DNA of 64,000 nt from Gammaproteobacteria bacterium (GTDB taxonomy: Bacteria; Pseudomonadota; Gammaproteobacteria; JAKDMP01): contig JALUYA010000009.1 of the NCBI GenBank assembly GCA_027018875.1, forward strand, positions 1 to 64,000, in the 5' to 3' direction. The first letter of the stretch is position 1, and each line of letters begins with the position of its first letter. This document shows positions 45,827 to 55,706 of this stretch, one piece after another. The position numbers were made by a program, and so were the translations under genes. A model generated the notes under the pieces. It had not been told where the DNA came from. It saw nothing but the letters and a program-made list of their open reading frames with translations, and ran no database searches.

Positions 45827-47198
45827 CGAGTCTCCTGCGGCCCGGTGCGCCGCGCAGTGTTTGCATCAGGGTGAAAAGCCTAGCCTCATCCTTGATCCCA
45901 GGACTCGCCTCGACCCCGGAATTCACATCGATCGCCCACGGCTCCAGGTGCCGGGCCACGAGCACATTCTCCCGGCCGATACCACCGGCCAACACGCACC
46001 GCGACAAATCCGTTCCCGCAAGAGCGGCACCGGCGAACACGAGACCGCTGCCGCCCAATACGCCATCCCGGCCCGTGTCGAGCAACAACCGGTCCGCTCT
46101 CCAAGCCTCGGGTTGCGGCAAGGGAGGCCGGCCCGCAACGGCCTTCCAGATTTCGCATTTCGCCGGTAGCAGTTCACGCAACCGTCCGGCGTATTTGCCA
46201 TCTTCACGACCGTGGAGCTGTACCGCCGTAAGCCGCAGCAATGCCGCCGTGGCTGCCACTTCTTCAAGCGCCTGATCGCGAAACACGCCGATCCACTCCA
46301 GGGGCGCCGCGGCGCGGATTTCGCGGGCCCTGGCGATAGCGATGCGCCGGGGAGAATCCGGGGCAAAGATCAATCCACCCATCACCGCTCCCCGACGCCA
46401 GGCCATGGCGGCATCTTCGGGCCGGGTGAGTCCACAAACCTTGACCCGGCCGAAGATCAGCCGCCGTGCCACATGCCCCGGTCGGCCACCGCGCGAGAGC
46501 CCGGTTCCTATCAGGAATCCGTCCACCAGCGGCGCCAGCCGGGCGATCTGCTCGCGGGAGGTGATACCCGATTCACTCACTACCCGGCGCTCGGCGGGAA
46601 TTTGCGGGGCCAACCGTTCGGTAACGGCCAGATCCAGCGCCAGCGTCTTCAAATTCCGATTATTTATTCCGATGATCGGCGCTTCGATCCGGATTGCCCG
46701 CTCAAGCTCCGCCTCGTCGTGGATCTCGGTCAGGGTATCCATACCCAATTTTTGCGCAACCTCATAACAGGCCCGCCAGCGGGCATCGTCGAGTACCGAG
46801 AGCATCAGCAGCACGGCATCGGCCCCGTGTGCCCGCGCCTCGAGTACCTCGTCGGGTCCCAGGATGAAATCCTTGCGGAGCACGGGAACCCGGGTCACCC
46901 CGCTTACCTGGCGCAGGTGAGAGATCTCCCCTCCGAAAAACTCGGGTTCGGTCAATACCGAAACGGCGTCGGCAATCTCCTCGTATTGTTCTGCTAATTC
47001 GGCCGGATCATAGTGCTCTATCAATACCCCCGCCGAAGGTGAGGCCGCCTTGCATTCTAGAATAAAGGTGGGCCACGGTCGCTGCAACGCATCCCGAAGT
47101 CCCGCGCCTTCCCGCGCGGCGATGGGCAAGCCCATTGTCCCGGGCGCGACCCCCGGCCGACGACGGCGCTTCGCGGCTAAGATTTGTTCAAGCACCAT
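45813..47198 (-). CDS. trpCF: Bifunctional indole-3-glycerol phosphate synthase / phosphoribosylanthranilate isomerase
   Basis: Two TIM barrels are fused as in E. coli TrpC. Residues about 1-250 are the synthase ([71 protein letters not shown]). Residues about 252-455 are the isomerase ([69 protein letters not shown]). The two activities are often separate outside the enterics and relatives. It overlaps trpD by 11 nt. Confidence 0.97.
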   Translation of the reverse strand: MVLEQILAAKRRRRPGVAPGTMGLPIAAREGAGLRDALQRPWPTFILECKAASPSAGVLIEHYDPAELAEQYEEIADAVSVLTEPEFFGGEISHLRQVSGVTRVPVLRKDFILGPDEVLEARAHGADAVLLMLSVLDDARWRACYEVAQKLGMDTLTEIHDEAELERAIRIEAPIIGINNRNLKTLALDLAVTERLAPQIPAERRVVSESGITSREQIARLAPLVDGFLIGTGLSRGGRPGHVARRLIFGRVKVCGLTRPEDAAMAWRRGAVMGGLIFAPDSPRRIAIARAREIRAAAPLEWIGVFRDQALEEVAATAALLRLTAVQLHGREDGKYAGRLRELLPAKCEIWKAVAGRPPLPQPEAWRADRLLLDTGRDGVLGGSGLVFAGAALAGTDLSRCVLAGGIGRENVLVARHLEPWAIDVNSGVEASPGIKDEARLFTLMQTLRGAPGRRRLDGDK

Positions 47199-48198
47199 GG
47201 CTTAGTTTTCGCAGCCGTTCGAGCCGCTTTGCGGCCTCGCCGTTTGCCAAGGCCGCCAGGGCCATCTCGACCCCCTGGCGCAAGTTCTCGACCCGCTCGG
47301 CAATCCACAACAAGGCCCCGGCATTGAGTGCGATGGCTTCGCGGTAGGCCACAGAGCCCCTGCCTTCGAGCACGGCGGCCAAGGCCGCCGCATTTTCCTC
47401 CGGCGCTCCGCCGCGAAGCACGGCCAATGGGCGTGACGCAAGCCCGGCGCCCTCGGGGGTCAATTTCAGTGTTTCGATTCCTCTCCCGGTAACCCGGGCG
47501 GCCAGCGTGGGGCCATGCAGGGCGATTTCATCGAGCCCGCTGCCGTGGACCACGAGCGCCCGCTCGGTGCCCAGCGCCCGCAGCGCCTCGGCGACCGGGA
47601 CAACCAGTTCCGGCGCATAGACTCCCGCGAGCTGGCAGGGAGGGGCCGCGGGATTGACCAGGGGACCGAGGACATTGAACAAGGTTCTCGTCGCCAGGCT
47701 GCGCCGTACCGCCATGGCATGGGCGATCCCCGGGTGATAGTCCGGCGCGAACAAAAAGGCGACTCCGGCCTGATCCAGACAGCGTCTGGCCGTAACCGCG
47801 TTCGCCCGCACCTCCACTCCCAGAGCCTCGAGCACATCCGCGGACCCCGAGCGCGAAGACACAGACCGGTTCCCATGTTTGGCTACAGGCAGGCCACAAC
47901 CGGCGACTACGAAGGCCACGGCGCTCGATACATTGAGCGTTCCCAGGCCATCACCACCCGTGCCACAAGAATCCGCGAAAAAATAATCGGGACGGGGAAA
48001 GGGCTTGGCTGCGGACCGCAAGGCCCTGGCCGCGGCGGCGATTTCCTCTGCGCTCTCGCCCTTGATTTTCAGGGCTACCAGCAGAGCGGCGAGGAGAATC
48101 GGATCGACTTTCCCCTCGATTACACGAGTGAACAGAATCTCAAGATCCTGCGCGGCGAGTTCCTCGCGGCGGTAAAGACGTTCAAGCATCTCGATCAT
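47188..48198 (-). CDS. trpD: Anthranilate phosphoribosyltransferase
   Basis: TrpD transfers phosphoribosyl from PRPP to anthranilate. The 336-residue protein keeps DSCGTGGDGLGTLNVSSAVAFVVAGCGLPVAKHGNRSVSSRSGSADVLEALG and FLFAPDYHPGIAHAMAVRRSLATRTLFNVLGPLVNPA, the PRPP- and anthranilate-binding loops. It is a stand-alone enzyme not fused to TrpG. It overlaps trpG by 4 nt and trpCF by 11 nt. Confidence 0.97.
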   Translation of the reverse strand: MIEMLERLYRREELAAQDLEILFTRVIEGKVDPILLAALLVALKIKGESAEEIAAAARALRSAAKPFPRPDYFFADSCGTGGDGLGTLNVSSAVAFVVAGCGLPVAKHGNRSVSSRSGSADVLEALGVEVRANAVTARRCLDQAGVAFLFAPDYHPGIAHAMAVRRSLATRTLFNVLGPLVNPAAPPCQLAGVYAPELVVPVAEALRALGTERALVVHGSGLDEIALHGPTLAARVTGRGIETLKLTPEGAGLASRPLAVLRGGAPEENAAALAAVLEGRGSVAYREAIALNAGALLWIAERVENLRQGVEMALAALANGEAAKRLERLRKLSHGA

Positions 48199-48800
48199 GA
48201 CGATTCATTCCGCGCCCAGGCAAACACTTGCCGGATCAGGCGACTGCCATCGCGTGTCAGGATGGATTCGGGATGAAACTGGACCCCGAGCAAGCGCCGC
48301 GCAGGATCCTCGATCGCCATCGGCACCCGCACTCCCACCTCCTCGATCCAGGCGAGTTCCTCGAATCCCTCGGGGATTCTGCCGATCGCAAGCGAGTGGT
48401 ATCTACCGGCCACGAAGGGATCATCCAATCCCCGGAACACGCTCGTCCCATGATGCCGAATTGCTCCCGCCTTGCCGTGCACCAGCCGCGGCGCCCGCTC
48501 GACAATTCCACCAAAGGCGGTGGCAAGGGCCTGGTGCCCCAGGCATACGCCAAATACCGGCTTACGCCCCGCCGCGAGCTTTAGCAGTGGAACCAGTACT
48601 CCCGCATCCTCGGGCCGGCCCGGACCGGGGGAAAGCACCACCAAGTCATGCCCCGACAAGCGCCGCTCCAGGGTTGCCATGTCGGCATCGTTGCGCCAGA
48701 CCTCGACCGCAGCACCTTCGCGGCGAAATTCGTCTACCAAACTATAGCTGAAGGAGTCGAAATTATCTAAAAATAAAACTCGGAAGGATTTAACCGACAT
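48195..48800 (-). CDS. trpG: Anthranilate synthase glutamine amidotransferase component
   Basis: The start at 48800 ([25 protein letters not shown]) gives 201 residues, against 242 in the ORF track. The class I amidotransferase triad is seen in PVFGVCLGHQALATAFGG (Cys) and GVQFHPESILT (His, Glu). It supplies ammonia to TrpE. The start lies within the last codons of trpE (11 nt overlap), so the two subunits are translationally coupled for equal output. Confidence 0.96.
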   Translation of the reverse strand: MSVKSFRVLFLDNFDSFSYSLVDEFRREGAAVEVWRNDADMATLERRLSGHDLVVLSPGPGRPEDAGVLVPLLKLAAGRKPVFGVCLGHQALATAFGGIVERAPRLVHGKAGAIRHHGTSVFRGLDDPFVAGRYHSLAIGRIPEGFEELAWIEEVGVRVPMAIEDPARRLLGVQFHPESILTRDGSRLIRQVFAWARNESS

Positions 48801-50340
48801 GAGTCGTCTCCCTGTCCACACCCAATGTCTGTAATACGGCCTGCGCCTTGCGCCGGGTTTCATCGGCTTCCGCCACGGGGTTGGAATCGGCCACGATCCC
48901 CGCTCCCGCCTGAATGCGGGCACTTCCCGAACGCACCAGTGCCGAGCGGATCACGATCGCCGTATCGAGATCCCCTCCCGCCGTCAGGTACCCCACCGCA
49001 CCCCCGTAGGGACCTCGTCGGCAGGGCTCATAGCGGCGCAAAAGCTCGGCGGCACGCAATTTCGGCGCCCCGGTCAAGGTACCCATATTGAGCGTAGCCT
49101 GGTAGGCGTGCAGCGCATCCAACCCCGGCATCAGCTCGCCCGAAACCCGGGAAACCAAGTGCATGACATGCGAATAACGCTCGACCCGCATCAACTCGTC
49201 GACCCGCCGACTACCAGGAATCGCTACCCGAGCGATATCGTTGCGGGCCAGATCGACTAGCATGACATGCTCGGCAATTTCCTTCTCCGACAGCCTCAGT
49301 TCCAGTTCCAGCCGGGCATCGAGTTCCGCATCAACGCTCGGGCGCCCCTGGCGCCACCCACGCTCCCGGGTACCGGCAATCGGACGAATCTCCACCCGCC
49401 GGGCGGCGGCATCCACCTTGAGCGCGCTTTCCGGCGAGGCTCCGAAAAGTATGCCATGGCGATCTTGCAAGCAAAACATATATGGACTGGGATTCTGGAT
49501 TCTCAGCCGGGCATAGGCTCCCACGGGGTCCGCGCAAGCCGCGGTCCAGGCCCGCGCCGGTACAATTTGATAGATATCGCCTTCGTTAATGTGCTGCCTG
49601 GCCCGATCGACCAGCCGGGCATAGGCGGCATCGTCCAGTTCCAGGCAGGCGGTGACCGCCGTGGGTATCTCGCCGGGCCGGTAGGAACCGGCATCATGGC
49701 ATAACCGCTCGAGCGCGGCAAGCCGGCGACGGGCCTCCAGCGCCTCGTCCCGCAGTGCCAGCGTATAGAGCGTAGTATGGGCATGACGATGATCGATGCG
49801 GACCAGACTGCCGGCAAGATGCAGGCTGTAATCCGGGTAGCCCGTCGGGTCGCGGATTGCGCCCGGGAGCGATTCGAAGTCATCGAGCAAGTCATAGGCG
49901 AAGCAGCCGAAAACGCAAACATTGGCCGCCTCTGCCGCATCATGAATGGGTAAATCGAAAAGCAGTCGCCGCAAGGGATCGAATACGGAGCCCGCCTGTA
50001 ACCGGGTCGCGTCATTCCCCACAATGCCGCCACGGGGGTAGTCGAAAACCAGAGTTCCATCTTGCTCCTGTATCACCGGCATATCTACCGCGGCAGCGAC
50101 TTTCGCCGAGATCTTTGGATCGGCATGAGGATGTGCCACCAGCCGCACGCTTCCGTTTCGGGACTCTAGGCTGATCCAGGGATCCACGAAAATCAGGCTT
50201 TCCGCGCTTTCTCTTGCACCGGAATCGGCGGTTTCGAACAGGGCCGCCACCTCCTGCTGGGCGGCAAGTGCGGCGTAGATCGACAGCGGATCGGGGGCTC
50301 CCTCTAAGCGCCGAGACAATATACGCAACCCCCCGCTCAC
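48790..50340 (-). CDS. trpE: Anthranilate synthase component I
   Basis: TrpE converts chorismate to anthranilate with ammonia from TrpG. The 516-residue product has the chorismate-binding C-terminal domain: [106 protein letters not shown] and [24 protein letters not shown]. The N-terminal Trp feedback domain is present but diverged. It overlaps aroF by 4 nt. Confidence 0.96.
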   Translation of the reverse strand: MSGGLRILSRRLEGAPDPLSIYAALAAQQEVAALFETADSGARESAESLIFVDPWISLESRNGSVRLVAHPHADPKISAKVAAAVDMPVIQEQDGTLVFDYPRGGIVGNDATRLQAGSVFDPLRRLLFDLPIHDAAEAANVCVFGCFAYDLLDDFESLPGAIRDPTGYPDYSLHLAGSLVRIDHRHAHTTLYTLALRDEALEARRRLAALERLCHDAGSYRPGEIPTAVTACLELDDAAYARLVDRARQHINEGDIYQIVPARAWTAACADPVGAYARLRIQNPSPYMFCLQDRHGILFGASPESALKVDAAARRVEIRPIAGTRERGWRQGRPSVDAELDARLELELRLSEKEIAEHVMLVDLARNDIARVAIPGSRRVDELMRVERYSHVMHLVSRVSGELMPGLDALHAYQATLNMGTLTGAPKLRAAELLRRYEPCRRGPYGGAVGYLTAGGDLDTAIVIRSALVRSGSARIQAGAGIVADSNPVAEADETRRKAQAVLQTLGVDRETTHVG

Positions 50341-51353
50341 GGCCTCCGTCCCGCGGCTGCAATAAAGGGCTTCAGCTCCTGCATCAGTGTGGTAAAGGTG
50401 CTCGGATCGAGCGACTGTCGCCCATCAGACAAAGCCTCGGCCGGGAAAGGATGCACCTCGATCAATAATCCATCGGCTCCGACCGCGACCGCCGCCTTGG
50501 AGAGCGGCGCCACCAGCTCCGCCACCCCGGTTCCATGGGAAGGATCCACCAGAACCGGCAGATGCGTATTGCGCTTGAGCCATGCCACCGTATTGAGATC
50601 CAACGTATTGCGAGTCGTGGTTTCATAGGTGCGAATGCCACGCTCACACAAAATGACCTTTTCATTCCCCTCGGTAAGGATGTACTCGGAGGCCAAGAGC
50701 AGTTCCTCGGCGGTGGCCGCCAAACCCCGCTTCAATAACACGGGCAGGCCACTGCGTCCCACGGCCCGCAGCAGCGCATAGTTCTGCATATTCCGCGCGC
50801 CAACCTGCAACACATCGGCACGGCCGATAAAATGCTTGAGATCGGCCGTATCAAGTACCTCGGTCACCACCGGGAGCCGCCACCGTCTTGAGACATCGGC
50901 AAGAAGTTCCAGGGCTTCCGGCCCGTGTCCCTGAAAACTATAGGGACTGGTACGCGGCTTGTAGGCCCCACCGCGAAGCGCATGCGCGCCGGCGGCCTTC
51001 ACGGCATCGGCCGCTGCCGTCAACTGAGCCTCGCTCTCCACCGCGCAAGGCCCGGCGATTACCACGAAGCGTTCGCCACCAACGCTCACCCCATGGCCCA
51101 GATCCACCACGCTATCCTCGGGATGCAGCGATCGGCTTGCCCGCTTATACGGCGCCGGGTCACGGATAACTTCCTCGACCAGTGGATGCTGTTCAAGCGC
51201 CATGGTTTCCAGCGCCAAGGCCGATCCCACCAACGCATAGGCGCGAGTGCCGTTGCCGCCAACGGTAAGTGCCGTGATTCCTCGTTCGCGCAGTTCCTCG
51301 ATCAATCGCTCACGATCCGTTTCCGGTACGTTCGCTCGCAATACCAAAAACAT
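50337..51353 (-). CDS. aroF: 3-deoxy-7-phosphoheptulonate (DAHP) synthase with N-terminal ferredoxin-like domain
   Basis: This enzyme makes DAHP from PEP and erythrose 4-phosphate, the first step towards chorismate. Residues about 1-70 form a ferredoxin/ACT-like regulatory domain ([26 protein letters not shown]). The barrel follows with [85 protein letters not shown] and [11 protein letters not shown]. This is the type I-beta form known from Thermotoga and Gram-positives. It is the first gene of the trp operon, directly after the attenuator. Confidence 0.95.
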   Translation of the reverse strand: MFLVLRANVPETDRERLIEELRERGITALTVGGNGTRAYALVGSALALETMALEQHPLVEEVIRDPAPYKRASRSLHPEDSVVDLGHGVSVGGERFVVIAGPCAVESEAQLTAAADAVKAAGAHALRGGAYKPRTSPYSFQGHGPEALELLADVSRRWRLPVVTEVLDTADLKHFIGRADVLQVGARNMQNYALLRAVGRSGLPVLLKRGLAATAEELLLASEYILTEGNEKVILCERGIRTYETTTRNTLDLNTVAWLKRNTHLPVLVDPSHGTGVAELVAPLSKAAVAVGADGLLIEVHPFPAEALSDGRQSLDPSTFTTLMQELKPFIAAAGRRP

Positions 51354-51374
51354 GCCTCATCCTCCCGACAGCAC

Positions 51375-51403
51375 AAAAAAGGCCCGCGATTCGCGGGCCT
51401 TTC
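51375..51403 (-). terminator. Attenuator terminator of the aroF-trp operon
   Basis: On the minus strand AAAGGCCCGCG, a short AAT loop and CGCGGGCCTTT are followed by TTT before GTG, an 11-bp rho-independent hairpin. It lies between the leader peptide and aroF (22 nt before the aroF ATG). Its 5' arm can alternatively pair with the TCCGCGGG segment at the end of the leader ORF, which gives an antiterminator. Confidence 0.9.
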
Positions 51404-51439
51404 CTACAACAAGCGCCGAAACGCATCATACAGGTAGGG

Positions 51440-51499
51440 TCAACCCGCGGATATGCTCCGGGGCCAATACCAAGCTTGATTTGTGAATACCCTATTCAT
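51440..51499 (-). CDS. trpL: Trp operon leader peptide
   Basis: A 19-residue ORF, MNRVFTNQAWYWPRSISAG, too short for the ORF track, ends 37 nt before the attenuator stem. It contains Trp-Tyr-Trp codons (TGG TAT TGG). Directly after these, CCCCGGA can pair with TCCGCGGG (one bulge) as the 1:2 stem. Stalling at the Trp codons would block that stem, let TCCGCGGG pair with CCCGCG of the terminator, and allow read-through. The Tyr codon may add tyrosine sensing, fitting control of DAHP synthase. No strong ribosome site is visible. Confidence 0.85.
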   Translation of the reverse strand: MNRVFTNQAWYWPRSISAG

Positions 51500-51925
51500 G
51501 ACGCAAAAGCTTGCGCCCCTGCCCGGGCAAAGTCAACCCCCCCTTGCCCATTGTCTTCGGTCCAATTCCAGGAACCTACCGGGCTTATAAGACTGGGCGG
51601 CTGTGAGAAAGCCCTTATGGCCGGATTTCTCGTTTATTCGTGTTAAGCGGAACATTGGTCACACATTGGAGAAGACTGTTTCCGCCGCCGGAGACGCTAT
51701 GGGTGTTTTTGGCGCAGGCGCTAAGTGCGGATCGTTCGTGCCAGCGGGCGGAGAACCAATAGGGGTGACAGATTGAGGCGCGCGCAGTGTTGCTTCGATC
51801 TACGCTTTTCAGGGCGGCTCCCGTGCCGTTACAATCCCGCAGCACGCGAGTTTCTAGTGTGGCATGAAGGGTATTACGAAAAAATCTGATTTTCTCTCTC
51901 GTCTCTCGTGAAGATCCGCCGAGCA
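51500..51925 (-). other. Region upstream of the trp leader
   Basis: No gene is supportable here. A TTGACT hexamer (51531-51536, minus strand) is the best -35 for the aroF-trp operon, but no good -10 is seen at 17 nt. The minus-strand ORF 51615-51986 lacks a recognisable domain. Confidence 0.45.
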
Positions 51926-52574
51926 TCAGCGCAGGGCTCCCGCATAACGCAGGAAAAAGATTGCGAACAGCGCCACGGCGAGCCATTCCAAGAAAAAGAT
52001 CACCAGCATAGTGGCCGCCATCACGCCGAGGAACTTCACCCAGGGACGGGTTCCGCGCAGAGCGGCCCGCGCGGCGGCAGTGAGCGGGATAGAGGCGGGT
52101 TCTCCGGGTATTTCCACGACCTTTCCCGGTGACATCATCGCGGCGATTGGGATATTATCCCGAGTACCACACCGCCGGCTACGAAAAGCACGAAGATTAG
52201 GATAGCCAGCAACACCAATTGTCCCTGGAGTTTCCAAAATCGCCGGGCATTGAAGGCACGAACGAGACCGGTGTTTACACCGTCGCTGAGGACGAAGCCA
52301 AGCCCCGGGCAAAGCGCAGGGCGAAAAACGAGCATGGCAGCAATCGGCAAGGTAAATGCTTGAATGCCCGGAATCATGACTCGTAGCAACTTCGCTGTAG
52401 CCCCACGCGCGTAAAGGGAAATACCATCAGTGAGAAATACACCAGCCAGACCGCATTGCCTATGGCGTTGCGGAGGAGAATACTGATGCCCCAGGCCCAG
52501 CCCCGAGTAGTTCACAGCGCCTCAAGCGCGGGTCCGAAAATAGTGTATATTTCGGTTTCCTCGAAAGCGGCCAT
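51926..52574 (-). pseudogene. Decayed membrane-protein gene
   Basis: A GGAGG-preceded ATG at 52574 opens MAAFEETEIYTIFGPALEAL and then hits TGA. The same frame resumes with WGISILLRNAIGNAVWLVYFSLMVFPFT before another stop. Other frames then carry FWKLQGQLVLLAILIFVLFVAGGVVLGII (ORF 52135-52515). The ATGA-coupled stretch 52138-51926, MMSPGKVVEIPGEPASIPL... RPWVKFLGVMAATMLVIFFLEW, follows. Together these read like one or two small membrane proteins broken by a stop and frameshifts. The final 70-residue piece could still be expressed. Confidence 0.55.
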
Positions 52575-52942
52575 GCAGATCCTCCCGATTTTTGGGGATT
52601 CTACGGCGCACCGAACTGGGATGAAAGGGTCGGTTTCCCCCGATGATACAAATCCGGGAAACAGGGCCTAGCATGGAATTCTCTCCTTGTGCCCGGCGTT
52701 GTGGATTCACAAATTTCTGGGCCGATTCACGACGCAAAGCTTTGCGTAGCCCTCCCAACGCGGAGCGGTGTCATCAGAGGTCGAAGGAGGTTCGGGGTTG
52801 GTTATAAACTCGTGCTATCGCTTCAAAGTGGCGGTGTATCGGCGGATGATGCCTTTGCCGCTTTGCGAAGGTTTAAACCAACCCCCTACCCATTGGCATA
52901 TTTCGCCGTATACTGAATATACACACTTCATTTTCCTAGGTC
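52575..52942 (+). other. Gap between pseudogene and CBS-domain gene
   Basis: About 370 bases without a supportable gene. ORFs here have no ribosome sites. The CBS gene promoter should lie near the AT-rich stretch 52895-52935, but no convincing -35/-10 pair at normal spacing is visible. Confidence 0.45.
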
Positions 52943-53527
52943 ATGGAACGCCTTCAGATACGGCCACTCCCCCCGCAAACGAGAATTACCCACCCGGCCG
53001 CGCACTACCCTCGCATCGGCCTGGATGATCCCGCCACTACTGTAATGACCGACTTGCACCACGAACGCCCCGTCATCATTCGCCCGCAGGAAACCCTGGC
53101 TACGGCGGAAAAGCTCATGGTGAATGCCGGTGTTCGCCTGTTGTTGGTCGCAAGAGACGGTGGCGAACTTGCCGGCTTGATCACCTACCGGGATATTATC
53201 GGAGAAAAAGCCATGACCATCGCGACGGCCACGCGTACCCCACATGATGAACTCGGCGTAGGGGAAGTCATGACGCCGGCGAACGAGATCGAGGCACTGG
53301 ACCGTTGTGCCGTTGAACGCGCCCGCGTGCGCGAATTGATCACCCTCATGCGTGAACGCGGGCGCCAGCACGCATTGGTGATCGAAACCGTCGCCGCTGA
53401 CGGCTCAGCGCAGGTATGCGGTACCTTCTCCATAACCCGAATCGGGGCTCAACTGGGGCTCAAGATAGACGCCAGCGGGTCCATACAAAGTTTCGCCGAG
53501 ATAGAACGGCTAATCGCCCACAATTAG
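52943..53527 (+). CDS. CBS-domain pair protein
   Basis: The 194-residue protein has two CBS units: VMTDLHHERPVIIRPQETLATAEKLMVNAGVRLLLVARDGGELAGLITYRDIIGEK, and VGEVMTPANEIEALDRCAVERARVRELITLMRERGRQHALVIE. The tail ends IQSFAEIERLIA. CBS pairs bind adenosine nucleotides and act as energy sensors. There is no enzyme domain. Similar stand-alone proteins are common in sulfur-oxidising gammaproteobacteria. It converges with and overlaps by 4 nt the esterase gene on the other strand. Confidence 0.88.
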   Translation: MERLQIRPLPPQTRITHPAAHYPRIGLDDPATTVMTDLHHERPVIIRPQETLATAEKLMVNAGVRLLLVARDGGELAGLITYRDIIGEKAMTIATATRTPHDELGVGEVMTPANEIEALDRCAVERARVRELITLMRERGRQHALVIETVAADGSAQVCGTFSITRIGAQLGLKIDASGSIQSFAEIERLIAHN

Positions 53528-54225
53528 GCGCTCGCCCCGATGTTGCGGTCGCCGAAACACCGGGCCATCCATCGCCCCAGCGCCTGCATTTCTTCACCGA
53601 TCACCTGATGCGCCATCGGATAAGAGTGCCACTCTATGCGATAACCCGCTGCCACGAAGGCGTCCCGCGTCCGTTTACCCAGCGCATAGGGCACCACCGG
53701 GTCACTCAGACCGTGGGCACCAAACACCGGCGGCGCCCCTTCTGGAGCGGTATCCAGCCCCGCCACGGCGGCGGGATGAAATGTCGAAAGGGCCACGATA
53801 CCCGCCAACCCAGCACCATGGCGGCGAAGATACTCCAGCGCCAGCGCGCCACCCTGGGAAAACCCCACCACCATCAAACTGGAGCGGGGAATCCCGCGTT
53901 CCTGCTCGCGCTGCACCAATCCTTCCAGTCGCCGCATAGACTCCTCGACCCCCCGCTCGTCCCAGCCGGTCTCGAAATCGAGATGGGTCAGGTCGAACCA
54001 GGCGCGCATCCGCATGCCTGCGTTAATGCTTACGGGGCGAATGGGGGCATGGGGAAACAGAAACCGCACCTGCAATTCCCGGGGCAATTTAAGCTCGGGA
54101 ATAATCGGGACAAAATCGTGCCCATCGGCACCCAGTCCGTGCAGCCAGATGACGGATGCGGCGACCGCCCCCCCGGGAGTCGATTCGAGCACTCCCGGGT
54201 CAAGTTCCCGCTCAGGTTGATCCAT
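53524..54225 (-). CDS. Carboxylesterase/phospholipase (alpha/beta hydrolase, EstB-like)
   Basis: The start at 54225 (MDQPERELDPG) gives 233 residues. The family landmarks are VIWLHGLGADGHDFVPIIPEL (oxyanion loop), FLFPHAPIRPVSINAGMRMRAWFD, the nucleophile in VVGFSQGGALALEY, the Asp in GLSDPVVPY and the His in PMAHQV. It is a cytoplasmic hydrolase of short-chain esters, related to acyl-protein thioesterases. It is divergent from the DedA gene. Confidence 0.93.
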   Translation of the reverse strand: MDQPERELDPGVLESTPGGAVAASVIWLHGLGADGHDFVPIIPELKLPRELQVRFLFPHAPIRPVSINAGMRMRAWFDLTHLDFETGWDERGVEESMRRLEGLVQREQERGIPRSSLMVVGFSQGGALALEYLRRHGAGLAGIVALSTFHPAAVAGLDTAPEGAPPVFGAHGLSDPVVPYALGKRTRDAFVAAGYRIEWHSYPMAHQVIGEEMQALGRWMARCFGDRNIGASA

Positions 54226-54306
54226 GCCTACATTGTAACGGTCCGGAGCCCAGCGCGACATTCCACCATTCTGCTGCTACACTGATTCCTCCTTTGGAGG
54301 CCTGCC

Positions 54307-54939
54307 GTGAGTACGATCCTGGATTTTTTACTCCATCTCGATACCCATTTGGCAAGTTTTACCGCGGCTCATGGCCCCTGGGTATATGCCCTCCTATTCA
54401 TAGTGATATTTGCTGAAACCGGGCTGGTGGTAACCCCGTTTCTTCCGGGGGATACCCTGCTCTTTCTCGCCGGCGCACTCACCGGCTCCGGCCTGCTTTC
54501 CGGCCCGTGGACAGCCACGGTACTGGCCGTGGCCGCGGTACTGGGAAATCTTTCGAACTATGCAATCGGGCGCGCCATCGGCCCGAGAGTATTTTCCCTG
54601 GATAACCGCTGGCTTAACCGCCGACACCTGCAGCAGACCCATGCGTTCTTTGAACGCCATGGGGGGAAAACCATCATTCTCGCTCGTTTTCTACCGATCA
54701 TCCGTACCTTTGCTCCCTTCGTGGCCGGGGTCGCAGCCATGCCCACCGCCTCATTCACGATCTACACCGTGGTCGGTGCCACGGCCTGGGTCGGGTTGGT
54801 TTTTACCGGTGGCATTTTCTTCGGCAACCTGGCCTTCGTGCGCGATCACCTCACCGAGGTGATCCTCGGCATCGTGATCCTCTCGCTGATACCGGCCGGC
54901 ATAGCCGGATTTATTCATCGCCGCGGCGCACGCGCATGA
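54307..54939 (+). CDS. DedA-family membrane protein
   Basis: A GTG start gives 210 residues with the DedA signature: YALLFIVIFAETGLVVTPFLPGDTLLFLAGALTGSG, AAVLGNLSNYAIGRAIG, FFERHGGKTIILARFLPIIRTFAPFVAGVAAMP. DedA proteins move undecaprenyl phosphate or phospholipids across the inner membrane and support envelope stability. The gene overlaps the next by 4 nt and begins a co-directional run to 58701. Confidence 0.93.
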   Translation: MSTILDFLLHLDTHLASFTAAHGPWVYALLFIVIFAETGLVVTPFLPGDTLLFLAGALTGSGLLSGPWTATVLAVAAVLGNLSNYAIGRAIGPRVFSLDNRWLNRRHLQQTHAFFERHGGKTIILARFLPIIRTFAPFVAGVAAMPTASFTIYTVVGATAWVGLVFTGGIFFGNLAFVRDHLTEVILGIVILSLIPAGIAGFIHRRGARA

Positions 54940-55706
54940 GTCGCCCGAGATTCCCGGGCCAAGCGGTCCTGGTAACCGGTGCCTCGCGCGGCATCGGCGC
55001 CGCCGTCGCCCTAGCCTTCGCCCGAGAGGGTGCCCGGGTGGCCCTGCAGTATGCACACGATGGCGCAGCCGCACGGCAAGTCCACGGTGCCCTTCCCGGG
55101 GGAGGGCACCTCACGATACGAGCCGATCTTGGGCGCCGCGAGGAGGCAACCGGCTTGGTCGAGAAGGCCCGCCTCGCCCTCGGCGGGCTGAACATCCTCA
55201 TCAACAATGCGGGAATTTATCGCACTCGCCGCTTCGAGGCATACGATCCGCTCAGTTGGCGCCAAGATTGGGACGATCTACTGATGGTCAATCTGACCGC
55301 GCCTGCGGAACTCGCCTTTCATGCCGCAAGCGCGATGATCCGGGCGGGCCACGGCGGCAAGATCATCAATATCTCTTCGCGGGGTGCCTTTCGGGGAGAA
55401 CCCGAATCCCCCGCCTACGGTGCCGCCAAGGCCGGCCTAAACTCCCTGACCGGGTCCCTCGCGGTCGCCTTGGCGCCGTACCGAATCAGCGTCTGCGCCC
55501 TGGCTCCAGGATGGGTCGAAACCGATATGGCCCAACCCTATCTCAGCGGCAAACCAGGTCGCCAACGCCTCGCCGACGTTCCACTCGGCAGGGCGGCACG
55601 AACAGAGGAGATCGCCGCGGCAGTCCTGTTTCTCGCTAGCGAAGAGGCAGCCTATGCCAGCGGGACGATCCTCGACATGAACGGCGCTTCCTACCTGCGC
55701 ACATGA
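54936..55706 (+). CDS. Short-chain dehydrogenase/reductase
   Basis: The 256-residue protein has VLVTGASRGIGAAVALAFAREGARVAL (NADP-type loop), ILINNAGIY, the catalytic Ser in NISSRGAF and YGAAKAGLNSLTGSLAVALAPY, and the C-terminal FLASEEAAYASGTILDMNGASYL typical of FabG-like reductases. The substrate is unknown. It overlaps both neighbours by 4 nt, so DedA, SDR and PP-loop genes are translationally coupled. Confidence 0.9.
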   Translation: MSRPRFPGQAVLVTGASRGIGAAVALAFAREGARVALQYAHDGAAARQVHGALPGGGHLTIRADLGRREEATGLVEKARLALGGLNILINNAGIYRTRRFEAYDPLSWRQDWDDLLMVNLTAPAELAFHAASAMIRAGHGGKIINISSRGAFRGEPESPAYGAAKAGLNSLTGSLAVALAPYRISVCALAPGWVETDMAQPYLSGKPGRQRLADVPLGRAARTEEIAAAVLFLASEEAAYASGTILDMNGASYLRT

